64,000 nucleotides of DNA from Comamonadaceae bacterium G21597-S1 (GCA_027214345.1 JAPWHR010000001.1:124001-188000); one strand, 5' to 3'; shown: positions 29,851 through 42,117, counted from the first letter of the stretch. Notes: generated by a model from the sequence alone, not told the origin. A program made the numbers and translations.

Positions 29851-31014
29851 ATGGCAAGCAACCACGACGACCTCAGCATGGCGCTGTTCTGCGACTTCGA
29901 GAACGTCGCGCTCGGCGTTCGCGACATGAGCCACGAAAAATTCGACATCAAGCCCATTCTCGAGCGGCTGCTGCTCAAGGGCAGCATCGTCGTCAAGAAG
30001 GCCTATTGCGACTGGGACCGCTACAAGGGTTTCAAGGCCACGATGCACGAGGCCAATTTCGAACTGATCGAGATCCCGCACGTACGCCAGTCGGGGAAGA
30101 ACTCGGCCGACATCCGGCTCGTCGTCGATGCGCTCGACCTGTGCTACACCAAGGCTCATGTCAATACCTTCGTCATCATCAGCGGCGACTCCGACTTCTC
30201 GCCGCTGGTGTCCAAGCTGCGCGAGAACGCCAAGACGGTGATCGGTGTCGGCGTGCGCAACTCCACGTCGGACCTGCTGATCGCCAACTGCGACGAATTC
30301 ATCTTCTACGACGACCTGGTGCACGAGAACCAGCGTTCCCAGGCCCGGCGCGAACGCCCCGAAACCCAGGCGCACACGCGCCGCTCGCCGGACGAGGAAA
30401 AACGCCGCAAGGACGAACTCGAGGGCCGTCGGCGTGCCGGCATCGAATTGGCGCTGCAGACCTTCGATGCCCTGGTGTCCGAGCGCGGCGACACCGGCAA
30501 GATCTGGGCCTCGGTGCTCAAGGAAGCGATCAAGCGGCGCAAGCCCGACTTCAGCGAGTCGAACTACGGCTTCCGCGCCTTCGGCAACCTGCTCGAGGAA
30601 GCCCAGGCCCGTGGCCTGCTGTCGTTCGGCCGCGACGACAAGTCCGGCGCCTATGTGTACCGCGACGCCGCAAGCCCGGCGTCCGAAGCGGCGGCGGAAC
30701 CGGCAACCTTCGCCGCCAGTGCCGACGGGGCGCCGGCAGCGCCCGCCGACGAGACGACGGAGCGGCGCGAACCGCGTCGCCGCGGCAGCCGGGGTGGCCG
30801 TGGCAAGGTCGCGGCCGAGGTCGCGGCGCCGGAGCCCGTGTCGCCGGCACAGGAACCGGTGTTCGAGCCATCGGCTGCGGTATCGGAAGCCGCCGGTGAC
30901 GCCCGGCCGGTATCCGACCCGCCTGCACCGGCGAAGAAGTCGGCTGCGCGCAAAACCGCCAGCCGCAGCCGGCGTCCGCGCAAGACAGCCGAGCCCAAGT
31001 CCGAGGCGGACTGA
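29851..31014 (+). CDS. NYN-domain / OST-HTH (LOTUS) RNA-binding protein
   Basis: A 387-residue protein in three parts. Residues about 8-155 are a NYN (PIN-like) domain: MALFCDFENVALG, SADIRLVVDAL and VIISGDSDFSPLVSKLREN carry the acidic residues of a metal-dependent RNase fold. Residues about 195-270 resemble an OST-HTH/LOTUS winged helix (IWASVLKEAIKRRKPDFSES). The last 110 residues are a low-complexity Ala/Pro/Glu then Lys/Arg-rich tail ending AKKSAARKTASRSRRPRK, likely to contact nucleic acid. Function in RNA turnover is inferred. ATG 29851 gives the conserved start; an in-frame ATG at 29815 is possible. Confidence 0.85.
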   Translation: MASNHDDLSMALFCDFENVALGVRDMSHEKFDIKPILERLLLKGSIVVKKAYCDWDRYKGFKATMHEANFELIEIPHVRQSGKNSADIRLVVDALDLCYTKAHVNTFVIISGDSDFSPLVSKLRENAKTVIGVGVRNSTSDLLIANCDEFIFYDDLVHENQRSQARRERPETQAHTRRSPDEEKRRKDELEGRRRAGIELALQTFDALVSERGDTGKIWASVLKEAIKRRKPDFSESNYGFRAFGNLLEEAQARGLLSFGRDDKSGAYVYRDAASPASEAAAEPATFAASADGAPAAPADETTERREPRRRGSRGGRGKVAAEVAAPEPVSPAQEPVFEPSAAVSEAAGDARPVSDPPAPAKKSAARKTASRSRRPRKTAEPKSEAD

Positions 31015-31027
31015 CGCCGGCCCGCCC

Positions 31028-32380
31028 TCAGGTCAGCCGGGGCGGCTCGGCCGGTACCACGCGGCGGACCTGCAGATCGGCCAGCGCCGCATACAACGGA
31101 GCACTGACCAGCCGCGAGATGCCACTGGCCAGCAAGGCGGCGGCCATCAGGCTGAGCACCAGGCCGTGGCCGTCGACCATCTCCATCACGATGATGAACG
31201 AGGTCATCGGCGCCTGGGTCACTGCAGCCAGGAAGGCTGCCATGCCGACCGCGATCAAGGTGGTCGACGACACACCCAGCAGCAACTGCGCCATGTCGCT
31301 GCCGATGCCGCCGCCGATGGCCAGCGACGGCGCGAAGATGCCGGCCGGCACGCCGGCCCAGGTCGTGATCCAGGTGGCCAGGAACTTGAGCAGGAAAAAC
31401 AGTCCGAACGACTCGTCGACACCATCGAGCAGGGCGCGGGTGTGCATGAATCCGCTGCCGAAGATCGATCCGTTGCTGGCCACGCCGATCACCGCCACCA
31501 GCAACCCGCACAGCGCCGCGAAGCGCACCGGGAAACGGGCCCGGGTGCGGCTGAACCAGTCGGTCGACTGGCCCGACAGCGACACAATCAGCAGCCGTGC
31601 GAACAATCCACCGGCCAGGCCGCAGGCGATGGTGACCAGCAGGCCCGGCCACAACATGTGCAAGTCCAGCCGGTCGACCCGGATCGCACCGACGATGCCG
31701 AAATAACTGCTGTTGCCATAGACCGACACCGACATCAGGCCGCCCAGCACGATGGCCGCCATGATCAGGCCGTTGCTGCGTTGCTCGGGCCGACGCGAGA
31801 GCTCCTCGATCGCGAACATGATGCCGCCCAGCGGCGTGTTGAACGCAGCCGCGATCCCTGCCGCGCCGCCGGCAATCAACAGGCCGTGGTCGGACACGAC
31901 ACCGCGTTTGGGCAACCAGTGCCGGCAACTGTGCATGATGCCGGCGCCGACCTGCACCGACGGTCCTTCGCGGCCTAGCGACAGGCCGGCCAGCATGCCC
32001 AGCGCCGTCAGCACCATCTTGGATGCCGTGAGCCAGATCGAGACGAAGAAATGGCGCACCGGCGCGTGCACCTCCGGGGCCAGCGCGGCCATGACCTGGG
32101 GAATGCCGGACCCGGCGGCACCGGGCGCGAAACGGCGGGTCAGCCAGACAATGACGGCCGTCAACACCGGCGTCCACAACAGCGGCGACCACCAGTACTC
32201 CCGCTCCACCGTTCGAAAATGCTCGAAGGCGAACTCGCACATCCAGGTGAAGAGCACCACGGTCAGGCCCGCCATGCTGGCAAATGCCAGCACCACGGCA
32301 CGCGCCGTCCACAACCGCCAGTCGTACAACTCCCCTTGCAGCGACGTGATGAAATGGGGGTGTTGTTTCGGTGCTGACAT
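31028..32380 (-). CDS. CLC-family chloride channel/antiporter (ClcB-like)
   Basis: A 450-residue inner-membrane anion channel or proton antiporter with about ten helices. The selectivity-filter motifs are GSGIPQVM near residue 97, GREGPSVQVGAG near 139, and GVPAGIFAPSLAIGG near 350. At the gating-glutamate position GREGP is intact, which fits either channel or exchanger. No CBS domains follow. The gene is divergent from the nucleoside operon across 198 bases and convergent with the NYN gene 13 bases away. Confidence 0.92.
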   Translation of the reverse strand: MSAPKQHPHFITSLQGELYDWRLWTARAVVLAFASMAGLTVVLFTWMCEFAFEHFRTVEREYWWSPLLWTPVLTAVIVWLTRRFAPGAAGSGIPQVMAALAPEVHAPVRHFFVSIWLTASKMVLTALGMLAGLSLGREGPSVQVGAGIMHSCRHWLPKRGVVSDHGLLIAGGAAGIAAAFNTPLGGIMFAIEELSRRPEQRSNGLIMAAIVLGGLMSVSVYGNSSYFGIVGAIRVDRLDLHMLWPGLLVTIACGLAGGLFARLLIVSLSGQSTDWFSRTRARFPVRFAALCGLLVAVIGVASNGSIFGSGFMHTRALLDGVDESFGLFFLLKFLATWITTWAGVPAGIFAPSLAIGGGIGSDMAQLLLGVSSTTLIAVGMAAFLAAVTQAPMTSFIIVMEMVDGHGLVLSLMAAALLASGISRLVSAPLYAALADLQVRRVVPAEPPRLT

Positions 32381-32493
32381 GGGCGATACGGGGTCCTGGG
32401 CCTGTCGAGGAACTGTAACGCATGTGATTGGCGCCGCGTTCGCGGCTCGCGATGCGCGGTGCCGTTCGCGTCCGGGCGCGGCGCGTCGACAAG

Positions 32494-32522
32494 CCGACAT
32501 CCGGCATCGAATCGGGGACAAT
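32494..32522 (+). promoter_or_regulatory. Possible sigma-70 promoter for the nucleoside operon
   Basis: CCGACA at 32494-32499 and GACAAT at 32517-32522 are separated by 17 bases and lie about 57 bases before the nucleoside phosphorylase ATG, in the divergent gap. Both boxes are imperfect. No DeoR- or CytR-like operator was recognised. Confidence 0.3.
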
Positions 32523-32578
32523 GCATTGAACGCTTCCCCGCCACAGGGGCCCTCGTGGCGCAACCGAACCCGCACCGC

Positions 32579-33424
32579 ATGACCGACACCCACCCCAGCA
32601 GTCAGCTCCCGTTCGACGCCGTCGCCGTGTTGCGCCAGCGCCTGCCCGACTTCCAGCCACGCGTGGCCATGGTGCTGGGTTCAGGCCTGGGCGGCCTGGC
32701 CGACCAGATCGCCGACCCGGTGACCATTGCCTACTGCGACCTGCCCGGCTTTCCCGTGTCCACCGTGCAGGGCCATGCCGGCGAGTTGTTGTGCGGCCGG
32801 CTCGGCGACGTCGCGGTGTTGTGCATGAAGGGCCGCAGCCACTTCTACGAAGGCAAGGGCGCCGACGTGATGACCTCGGCGATCCGCACCTTCAAGCTGA
32901 TCGGCTGCACCTCCATCGTGTTGACCTGCGCGGCGGGATCGCTACGCCCCGAAGTCGGCCCCGGCAGCCTGGTCGCATTGACCGACCACATCAACCTGCT
33001 GCCGGGCAACCCGCTGACCGGCCTCAACGACGAGCGTTTCGGCCCGCGCTTCATCAGCATGGCCAATGCCTACGACGCCGATCTGCGCCAGGTGCTGCAG
33101 CAATCGGCCCGGGCACTGGACATCGCCTGGCATGATGGTGTGTACCTCGCCACCAGCGGACCCAGCTTCGAAACGCCGGCCGAGATCCGGATGATGCGCA
33201 CGTTGGGCGCCGACGTGGTCGGCATGTCGACCGTGCCCGAGGTCATCTCGGCGCGCCACTGCGGGCTGGACGTGCTGGCCGTCGCCACCATCACCAACCT
33301 GGCCGAAGGCATGTCCAACACCGCCTTGTCGCACGAACAGACCCTGCACTACGCCGCCATCGGTGCCAAGGACCTGATGCGCCTGGTGCCCGAATACCTG
33401 CGGCGCTTGCCCAAGGCCGGCTGA
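32579..33424 (+). CDS. Purine nucleoside phosphorylase
   Basis: Cleaves purine (deoxy)nucleosides with phosphate into base and (deoxy)ribose 1-phosphate, feeding deoB. Product 281 residues, the trimeric PNP class (XapA/PunA-like), not the hexameric DeoD. Signatures are AMVLGSGLGGLADQI, MKGRSHFYEGKGADV, and GVYLATSGPSFETPAEIRMM, with the specificity region TITNLAEGMSNTALSHEQ. First gene of the salvage operon; deoB begins 3 bases after its stop. Confidence 0.93.
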   Translation: MTDTHPSSQLPFDAVAVLRQRLPDFQPRVAMVLGSGLGGLADQIADPVTIAYCDLPGFPVSTVQGHAGELLCGRLGDVAVLCMKGRSHFYEGKGADVMTSAIRTFKLIGCTSIVLTCAAGSLRPEVGPGSLVALTDHINLLPGNPLTGLNDERFGPRFISMANAYDADLRQVLQQSARALDIAWHDGVYLATSGPSFETPAEIRMMRTLGADVVGMSTVPEVISARHCGLDVLAVATITNLAEGMSNTALSHEQTLHYAAIGAKDLMRLVPEYLRRLPKAG

Positions 33425-33427
33425 CAC

Positions 33428-34633
33428 ATGGCCCGCGCCTTCATCCTGGTGCTGGACTCGCTCGGTATCGGCGCCGCGCATGACGCCGGCCGGTTCGGCG
33501 AGCAGGATGCGGACACGCTGGGCCACATCGCACGCTGGCGCCATGCGCGGGGTGCACCACTGCTCATTCCCCATCTCGAGCGGCTGGGCCTGGGCGCGGC
33601 AAGCCACCGGGCCACCGGGCGCTGGCCCGAGGGGCTGGCGCGACGCGACGGGTTCACCGGCGCGTTTGCGACGGCCCAGGAACAGTCGGTGGGCAAGGAC
33701 ACTCCGAGCGGCCACTGGGAGATGACCGGCGTGCCGGTGGCCTTCGACTGGGGCGTGTTCGACGGGCCCGATCCGTGTTTCCCTGAAAGCCTGATCGACG
33801 CCTGGGTGCAGGCCTGCGCACTACCCGGCATCCTGGGCAACTGCCATGCCTCCGGCACCGAGATCATCGCGCGGCTGGGCGAGCAGCACATTGCCAGTGG
33901 CAAACCCATCGCCTACACCTCGGCTGATTCGGTGTTCCAGGTTGCCGCACACGAACAACATTTCGGGTTGGAGCGCCTGTATGCGATTTGCCGGCAGGCG
34001 TTCAAGCTGCTGCAGCCGTACCGCATCGCCCGCGTGATCGCACGGCCGTTCGACGGCGCGCCGGGCCGGTTCCGGCGCACGGCCCATCGCAAGGACATCG
34101 CGGTGCCGCCGCCCGGCGCCACGCTGCTCGACGTGGCCGCGTCAGCGGGCCGCGACGTGATCGCGCTGGGCAAGATCGGCGACATCTTCGCAATGCGCGG
34201 CATCACCACGTTGGTCAAGGCGCCCGACAACATGGGCCTGTTCGACCAGCTCGATGCGCAGCGAACGGCCGCACCCGATGGCGCGCTGGTATTCGCCAAT
34301 TTCGTCGATTTCGACCAGGAATACGGGCACCGGCGCGACGTCGCCGGTTATGCCCGGGCACTGGAGGACTTCGACGCCCGCCTGCCGGCCTTTCTCGGCG
34401 GCCTGCGCAGCGACGACCTGGTGGCGCTCACGGCCGACCACGGCTGCGATCCCACCTGGCCTGGCAGCGACCATACCCGCGAGCAGGTGCCACAGCTGTT
34501 TGCCGGCCCCGGCGTTCGCGCCGGTGACCTGGGCATGCGCCAGAGCTTCTGCGACCTCGGCCAGACCATCGCCCACCACCTCGGCGTGCCCGCGCTCGCA
34601 CACGGAACCTCCCTCCTGAATCGGATGACATGA
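33428..34633 (+). CDS. deoB: Phosphopentomutase
   Basis: Converts (deoxy)ribose 1-phosphate to the 5-phosphate, linking the phosphorylase to the aldolase. Product 401 residues. The alkaline-phosphatase-superfamily metal site starts with FILVLDSLGIGAAHDAG; the phosphothreonine loop is VGKDTPSGHWEMTG; ALTADHGCDPTWPGSDHTRE supplies the remaining metal ligands. It overlaps deoC by four bases (ATGA). Confidence 0.96.
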   Translation: MARAFILVLDSLGIGAAHDAGRFGEQDADTLGHIARWRHARGAPLLIPHLERLGLGAASHRATGRWPEGLARRDGFTGAFATAQEQSVGKDTPSGHWEMTGVPVAFDWGVFDGPDPCFPESLIDAWVQACALPGILGNCHASGTEIIARLGEQHIASGKPIAYTSADSVFQVAAHEQHFGLERLYAICRQAFKLLQPYRIARVIARPFDGAPGRFRRTAHRKDIAVPPPGATLLDVAASAGRDVIALGKIGDIFAMRGITTLVKAPDNMGLFDQLDAQRTAAPDGALVFANFVDFDQEYGHRRDVAGYARALEDFDARLPAFLGGLRSDDLVALTADHGCDPTWPGSDHTREQVPQLFAGPGVRAGDLGMRQSFCDLGQTIAHHLGVPALAHGTSLLNRMT

Positions 34634-35580
34634 CGACCCTAGCCCGCAATGCCGGCCTGCCGCTGGACCTGGCCCTGATCGAATCGGTGCGTGTAAACGC
34701 CAATGCGGTGACGCGCCGCGTGCAGTCGCTGGCGGCCCGGCGCTCGCAGAAGAAGGAGTACCAGGCCGCCTGGCTGGTGCGCGCCATCCAGTGCATGGAC
34801 CTGACCACCCTCTCCGGCGACGACACCGAGGGCCGCGTCATGCGCCTGTGTGCCAAGGCCCGCCAGCCATTGCGCGCCGACCTGATGCAGGCACTCGGGT
34901 TGCAAACGCTCACGACCGGTGCAGTCTGTGTCTACCACGAGATGGTGGCGCCGGCGGTGCGTGCGCTCCAGGGTCACGCGATCCCGGTGGCGGCCGTGTC
35001 GACCGGATTTCCGGCCGGGCTGACCAGCATGGAGACCCGATTGCGCGAGATCGAGCTGTCGGTGCAGGCCGGCGCGCGCGAGATCGACATCGTGATCGGA
35101 CGGCGCCATGTGCTCACCCGCAACTGGGTGGCACTGTACGCCGAGATGCAGGCCTTTCGTGCCGCCTGCGGCGACGCCCACGTCAAGGCCATCCTGGCCA
35201 CCGGCGAATTGCAGACGCTGGACAACGTCGCCCGTGCATCCTGGGTCTGCATGCTGGCCGGCGCCGATTTCATCAAGACATCCACCGGCAAGGAAGGCGT
35301 GAACGCCACGCCCGAGGTGTCGCTGGTGATGGTGCGCGCCATCCGCGACTACCTGACCCTGAGCGGGTTCAAGGTGGGTTACAAGCCCGCTGGCGGCATC
35401 TCCAGCGCCAAGACCGCCTTGCAGTACCTCAGCCTGATGAAGGAAGAACTCGGCGACGAATGGCTCACGCCCGAATTGTTCCGTTTCGGCGCCTCCAGCC
35501 TGCTGACCGACATCGAACGCCAGCTCGAGCATTTCGTCACCGGCCGTTATTCGGCTGCGCACCGGCACGCGATGCCCTGA
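34630..35580 (+). CDS. deoC: Deoxyribose-phosphate aldolase
   Basis: Splits deoxyribose 5-phosphate into acetaldehyde and glyceraldehyde 3-phosphate. Product 316 residues, the longer type that resembles the eukaryotic enzyme rather than the 259-residue E. coli one. The Schiff-base Lys is in ADFIKTSTGKEGVNAT and the second Lys in FKVGYKPAGGISSAKTAL. TTLSGDDTEGRV near the start carries the substrate region. The acetaldehyde it releases is the likely substrate of the aldehyde dehydrogenase gene 26 bases downstream. Confidence 0.96.
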   Translation: MTTLARNAGLPLDLALIESVRVNANAVTRRVQSLAARRSQKKEYQAAWLVRAIQCMDLTTLSGDDTEGRVMRLCAKARQPLRADLMQALGLQTLTTGAVCVYHEMVAPAVRALQGHAIPVAAVSTGFPAGLTSMETRLREIELSVQAGAREIDIVIGRRHVLTRNWVALYAEMQAFRAACGDAHVKAILATGELQTLDNVARASWVCMLAGADFIKTSTGKEGVNATPEVSLVMVRAIRDYLTLSGFKVGYKPAGGISSAKTALQYLSLMKEELGDEWLTPELFRFGASSLLTDIERQLEHFVTGRYSAAHRHAMP

Positions 35581-35606
35581 ATCGAACCCTCCCCGCGTCC
35601 CACACC

Positions 35607-37970
<2,364 letters not shown>

Positions 37971-37991
37971 CGCCGACCAAGCCGGCGCTCG

Positions 37992-39206
37992 TCAGGCGCG
38001 GCCGTCCGCCAGTGCCTGGTAGGCCTTGTCGAAGTCCACCAGCACCTTGATCTTCTCGGCGTTGACCGGCGCGCGGATCGCATAACGCGATTCGCGCACG
38101 TCGCGATACAGGTACTTGGTGAGCGGCATGCCGCCGGCGTTGACGATGCTCACGACATGGGCGTCATGCGCCCGCGGTCCGCGCGCAACGACCACGGCGC
38201 GTTCTGCGCTGACCAGTTGCACATAGGTGCCCGGTGGATAGAAACCCACGGCCGTGGCCATGGCCGAGGCCAATACCGGCTCGGCGCCCGAGGCATCGAG
38301 CACCATCGAGCGCGCCGCGCCCAACGGCGACATCGCCAGCCGGGTCTTGCGCGCGGCCATCTTGGCCACGAACATGTCGGCCACCCGCAGCAGGTGGCGC
38401 TGCTGCAGATGGTCTGGCCGCGCGGACACCGCGTCAGGCTCGTGATGCCAACGCACGATGTCCAGCACGTCCGCATCGTGCATCCCGATGCCGCGCAACA
38501 ACTCGACGCCGACGCGAGGATGGCCCCGGATCAGCGTGCGCTGGGTTTCGCTGGGAATCGTGTTTTGCGTGGCCAGGCTGTCCTGCGCCCGTGCCATCCC
38601 GATGTTCATCACCAGGGCCGCGCGGAACAAGGCCTTGCGCTGCGGCGCCGGCATGCCCAGCTTGACGGCCGTCAGCTCGCAGACCACGGCGGACAACAGG
38701 GCGTGTGTCGCGCAATACCCCAGCATCGGATCGGCCAGTGCCTGGAACAACACGAACAGGCATTGGTCCGGTTCTGCCGCCAGCAGTTCCAGCGCCCGAT
38801 GGCGCAGCCGCTCGAGCTGGTCCGCCGGCGCGGTCGCGGCCTGCGGCTGGTACAGCAGGCCTTGCAGGTTGTCGCGCACCACCAGCCAACCACCGGACAG
38901 GTCGGCCGGTTCTTCATCGAGGAAGTCGGACTCCGGAATTTCTCCCGGCATGGTCAGCCGGGAGATCTCCTCGGCGCTGCTGCCGTCACGCAGCATCTCG
39001 TGCAGCATGCGTTCATAACCCCGGGTCCAGGCCAGCGCATCCCCTTCGGTCATCGAGGCCTCGTGTGCGGCCAGCATGGCGCGGTGCTGCTCGGACTGCA
39101 GGCTGTGACCGCGGCGCAGCAACAACTTGCCGGACTTGTCCCAGAGGTCGACCGGTATGTTTTTGCCGATCTCCAGCAGATCGATCGGAACGGGCACGTA
39201 TTGCAT
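37992..39206 (-). CDS. Degenerate HD-GYP-like protein (paralogue 2)
   Basis: A 404-residue paralogue of the protein at 10560-11549 with an extra N-terminal domain. Residues about 1-50 (PVPIDLLEIGKNIPVDLWD, LLLRRGHSLQSEQHRAML) resemble the sensor-like leader of many HD-GYP proteins. In the helical core the HD pair is again MN (AALVMNIGM), HPRVGVELL and VRWHHEPDA remain, but the GYP loop is missing. FYPPGTYVQLVSAERAVVV matches paralogue 1. Catalysis of cyclic di-GMP hydrolysis is therefore doubtful. The start at 39206 is preferred over 39227; neither has a strong ribosome site. Confidence 0.7.
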   Translation of the reverse strand: MQYVPVPIDLLEIGKNIPVDLWDKSGKLLLRRGHSLQSEQHRAMLAAHEASMTEGDALAWTRGYERMLHEMLRDGSSAEEISRLTMPGEIPESDFLDEEPADLSGGWLVVRDNLQGLLYQPQAATAPADQLERLRHRALELLAAEPDQCLFVLFQALADPMLGYCATHALLSAVVCELTAVKLGMPAPQRKALFRAALVMNIGMARAQDSLATQNTIPSETQRTLIRGHPRVGVELLRGIGMHDADVLDIVRWHHEPDAVSARPDHLQQRHLLRVADMFVAKMAARKTRLAMSPLGAARSMVLDASGAEPVLASAMATAVGFYPPGTYVQLVSAERAVVVARGPRAHDAHVVSIVNAGGMPLTKYLYRDVRESRYAIRAPVNAEKIKVLVDFDKAYQALADGRA

Positions 39207-39274
39207 GGCTGCCCGATCATATTTCAATCAGCAGGCCGGCCACAGGCCACAAGCGCCGCTCGGCGCCAGTGCCA

Positions 39275-39715
39275 TCAGATGTCCTGGTCGTAGGGCTTCA
39301 GGGCCCGGCACGGCCCCAGCACCGTCATCATCACGACACCATGACGCAGCGCGCGCTGAGAATGGAACAGGCGATGGCGGGCGCGGCGGCGCAGCTGCGT
39401 TGCGTCCGTACGACGGGGGGTGGCCAGTGCCGCGTCCCGTTGCCGTTCCGGCCGCGGCTTGAGCGCCATTTGCACTTCCAGCGGCAGTTCGGCCACCGGC
39501 AAGGGCTCGGGTGCGCGCCCCCAGTCGGCCTCGGTCAGTTCCAGCGGTTCCGGCTCGACCTCGTATTGCGGTTGCGGCACACCCGCGCCAGCCTGCATCT
39601 GTTGCTGGCGACGGCGCTGCGCGGCGCGCGCCGCCAGGAACTGCTTGAGCACCTGGAAACCGACCACGGCCAGGAACAACAGGCCGAACAACAGCGATTC
39701 GAAGTCGCCATGCAT
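39275..39715 (-). CDS. Hypothetical single-pass membrane protein next to floA
   Basis: A 146-residue protein without a family I recognise. Residues about 8-28 (LLFGLLFLAVVGFQVLKQFL) form one membrane helix, followed by a basic and Gln-rich stretch (ARAAQRRRQQQMQ) and an acidic Pro/Glu-rich region. The C-terminal third is rich in Arg and contains a Cys. It begins 9 bases after floA stops and is thus likely part of the NfeD-FloA transcript. The codon pattern is like its neighbours, so I treat it as real, but there is no homology evidence. Confidence 0.6.
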   Translation of the reverse strand: MHGDFESLLFGLLFLAVVGFQVLKQFLAARAAQRRRQQQMQAGAGVPQPQYEVEPEPLELTEADWGRAPEPLPVAELPLEVQMALKPRPERQRDAALATPRRTDATQLRRRARHRLFHSQRALRHGVVMMTVLGPCRALKPYDQDI

Positions 39716-39724
39716 CGCCGTGCT

Positions 39725-40705
39725 CTAGCGGTTGGACTTGCTGCCGGGATCATGCTCCGGCGCATCGGCGATCTCGCGCCGCATCTCGGTGTCGGCCTGC
39801 AGGTTCTTCATCCGGTAGTAGTCCATGATGCCCAGGTTGCCCTGGCGGAAGGCTTCGGCCATGGCGCGAGGCACCTCGGCCTCGGCCTCGACGACCCGCG
39901 CCTGCATCTCCTGCTCGAGCGCCACCGCCATGGCACGGCGCTCCTCGGCCTTGGCCTGGGCAATCTGTTTGTCGGCATCGGCCTGGTCGATCTGCAGCTT
40001 GGCGCCGATGTTGGCGCCGACATCGACGTCGGCAATGTCGATGGACAGGATCTCGTACGCGGTGCCGGCATCCAGGCCCTTGCTCAGGATGTGCTTGGAG
40101 ATGTGGTCGGGGTTCTCGAGCACGCTCTTGTGGTTGGCGGCCGAGCCGATAGTGCTGACCATGCCTTCGCCAACACGCGCAATGATCGTTTCCTCGCCCG
40201 CGCCGCCGACCAGCCGGTCGATATTGGTGCGCACCGTGACGCGCGAGACCACGATCAGCTGGATGCCGTCCTTGGCCACGGCCGCAATGCGCGGCGTCTC
40301 GATGACCTTGGGCAGCACCGACATCTGCACCGCCTCGAGCACGTTGCGCCCGGCCAGGTCGATCGCAGCGGCACGCTTGAACGGCAGCGGGATGCTGGCC
40401 TTGTCGGCCGAGATCATCGCGTTGACGACCCGCACCACGTTGCCACCGGCCAGGAAGTGCGCCTCCAGGTCGTTCAGCGGTATGTCGATGCCAGCCTTGA
40501 CCGCGCTGATGCGGGCTGTGACGACGGTATGCGGCGGCACCCGGCGCAGCCGCATCGCCACCAGCGTGAACAGACCGACATAGGCGCCCGAGGCCCAGGC
40601 CGCAATCCACAGCGGCACCGGCACCAAGTACAACACCAGCGCCAGCGCGGCCACGATGAGGATGATCAGTCCGAATCCTCCGACAAGGCCAGTTTCGATT
40701 CCCAT
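39725..40705 (-). CDS. floA: Flotillin-like protein FloA
   Basis: A 326-residue SPFH-type scaffold protein that forms membrane microdomains. Two hydrophobic segments at the N terminus ([19 protein letters not shown] and [19 protein letters not shown]) form a hairpin. [19 protein letters not shown] and the [19 protein letters not shown] region are conserved in FloA/YqfA. A long coiled-coil with Ala/Glu repeats ([20 protein letters not shown]) follows. Start ATG shares one base with the NfeD stop (TGATG), the standard nfeD-floA coupling. Confidence 0.94.
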   Translation of the reverse strand: MGIETGLVGGFGLIILIVAALALVLYLVPVPLWIAAWASGAYVGLFTLVAMRLRRVPPHTVVTARISAVKAGIDIPLNDLEAHFLAGGNVVRVVNAMISADKASIPLPFKRAAAIDLAGRNVLEAVQMSVLPKVIETPRIAAVAKDGIQLIVVSRVTVRTNIDRLVGGAGEETIIARVGEGMVSTIGSAANHKSVLENPDHISKHILSKGLDAGTAYEILSIDIADVDVGANIGAKLQIDQADADKQIAQAKAEERRAMAVALEQEMQARVVEAEAEVPRAMAEAFRQGNLGIMDYYRMKNLQADTEMRREIADAPEHDPGSKSNR

Positions 40706-42117
40706 CAAGCAGTACTCCTGTCTGTTTCTTGTTCAGTTGCCATTCGGACCACGACCCGATTGCCATCGACCTTCTGGACCACGATGGCCGTACCAAGCTC
40801 TATCAGCGTCCCATTAGACACCACGTCCACCCGAACACCATCGATCAGCGCAATTCCCGCCGGATGCAGGGGTGATACGGTCACGCCGTGGCGACCCAGC
40901 AGGCGCTGGTCGCTCTCCGGCGCCGACGCATACCCCTGGGCGGCGCCCAGGCCGGTATCGAGGATCAGCCGGCGCCCGAAACGGGAGTGTGTCATGAAGC
41001 GCAGGAACACCAGGCTCACCAGCAGCGCGGCGAGCAGCGAGAACATCACCCGCGCGGCCACCAGCATCAGCAGCTCGGTGGTGTTGCCCTGCCCGACCAT
41101 GGCCAGCACCAGCCCGGCCAGGATGCCCAGGATTCCGAGCGCCCCGGCAATGCCGAAGCCTGGAATGACGAAGATCTCCAGCGCCAGCAGCACGACCCCC
41201 GCCGCCGCCAGCAGCACCTCCTCCCATCCGGCCAGCTGCACCAGCCAGTGGCCCCACAGGATCAGGCCCAGGCTGCCCAGACCGAGCGCGCCCGGCACAC
41301 CAAAGCCGGGCGTGCGCAACTCGATGATGATGCCAAGCATCGCAACCGTGATCAGGATGGAGCTGACAACGGGATGGGTCAGCATGCGCACCAGCTCCTC
41401 GGCCCAGTTGACCTGGGTGCGCCGGATCTCCGCACCCGCCAAGCCGACCTTCTCCAGCGCTTCCTCCAGCGTCTCGGCACGATGGTCCGCGACCTTGTAC
41501 TTGAGTGCCTCATCGGTTGTCAGCGTCAGCAGCTTGCCCTTGGCACTCAGCCCGCGGATCACCACGTCCGAATCGACCATGGCCTCGGCGATCTGCAACG
41601 GACGCTTGCGTGCCTCGGCCGTGGCGCGAAACTCCTTGCGCACGTACGACACGGTCTTTTCCTCGACCGGCAGCGCCGCCTTGCCGACGCCGCCGGCCTG
41701 CACCGGCGTGGCCGCGCCGATGGTGCCGCCGCTGGCGATGACGATGTCCTGCGCAGCCAGGCTGATCAGCGCGCCGGCTGATATGGCGCGCTTGTCGATG
41801 AAGGCGATCGTGCGCACCCGGCTGCGCAGCAAGGTGTCGCGGATCTGTACCGCGGCGTCGACACGCCCGCCGAAGGTATTGATGGGCAGCACGACGGCCG
41901 TGGCACCGGCGGCCGTGGCCTCATCGATGACGCGCTGCACGAACGGCGCCAGCCCCAGGTCGATCGTGCCTTCGACCGGCGCGACGTAGACAATCGGAGC
42001 GGGCCTGGTTTCGGGCGCTGTATTTTGCTGGGCCAGCGCCGGCACGGCCAGCAACAGTGCGAGAACCCATGCCGGCGACCGACCGCAGCCAAGCCGCGAA
42101 AGCAACCGGCGGATCAT
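40705..42117 (-). CDS. NfeD family membrane serine protease (long form)
   Basis: A protein of about 470 residues: signal peptide ([18 protein letters not shown]), a ClpP-like periplasmic protease domain, four to five membrane helices, and a C-terminal OB-fold NfeD domain ([20 protein letters not shown]). The probable nucleophile Ser is in [14 protein letters not shown] and the Lys base in [13 protein letters not shown], matching the Ser/Lys dyad of archaeal homologues that cleave stomatin. It is the upstream partner of FloA. The start may instead be the ATG at 42150 (minus strand); the one used gives a compact signal peptide. Confidence 0.9.
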   Translation of the reverse strand: MIRRLLSRLGCGRSPAWVLALLLAVPALAQQNTAPETRPAPIVYVAPVEGTIDLGLAPFVQRVIDEATAAGATAVVLPINTFGGRVDAAVQIRDTLLRSRVRTIAFIDKRAISAGALISLAAQDIVIASGGTIGAATPVQAGGVGKAALPVEEKTVSYVRKEFRATAEARKRPLQIAEAMVDSDVVIRGLSAKGKLLTLTTDEALKYKVADHRAETLEEALEKVGLAGAEIRRTQVNWAEELVRMLTHPVVSSILITVAMLGIIIELRTPGFGVPGALGLGSLGLILWGHWLVQLAGWEEVLLAAAGVVLLALEIFVIPGFGIAGALGILGILAGLVLAMVGQGNTTELLMLVAARVMFSLLAALLVSLVFLRFMTHSRFGRRLILDTGLGAAQGYASAPESDQRLLGRHGVTVSPLHPAGIALIDGVRVDVVSNGTLIELGTAIVVQKVDGNRVVVRMATEQETDRSTA

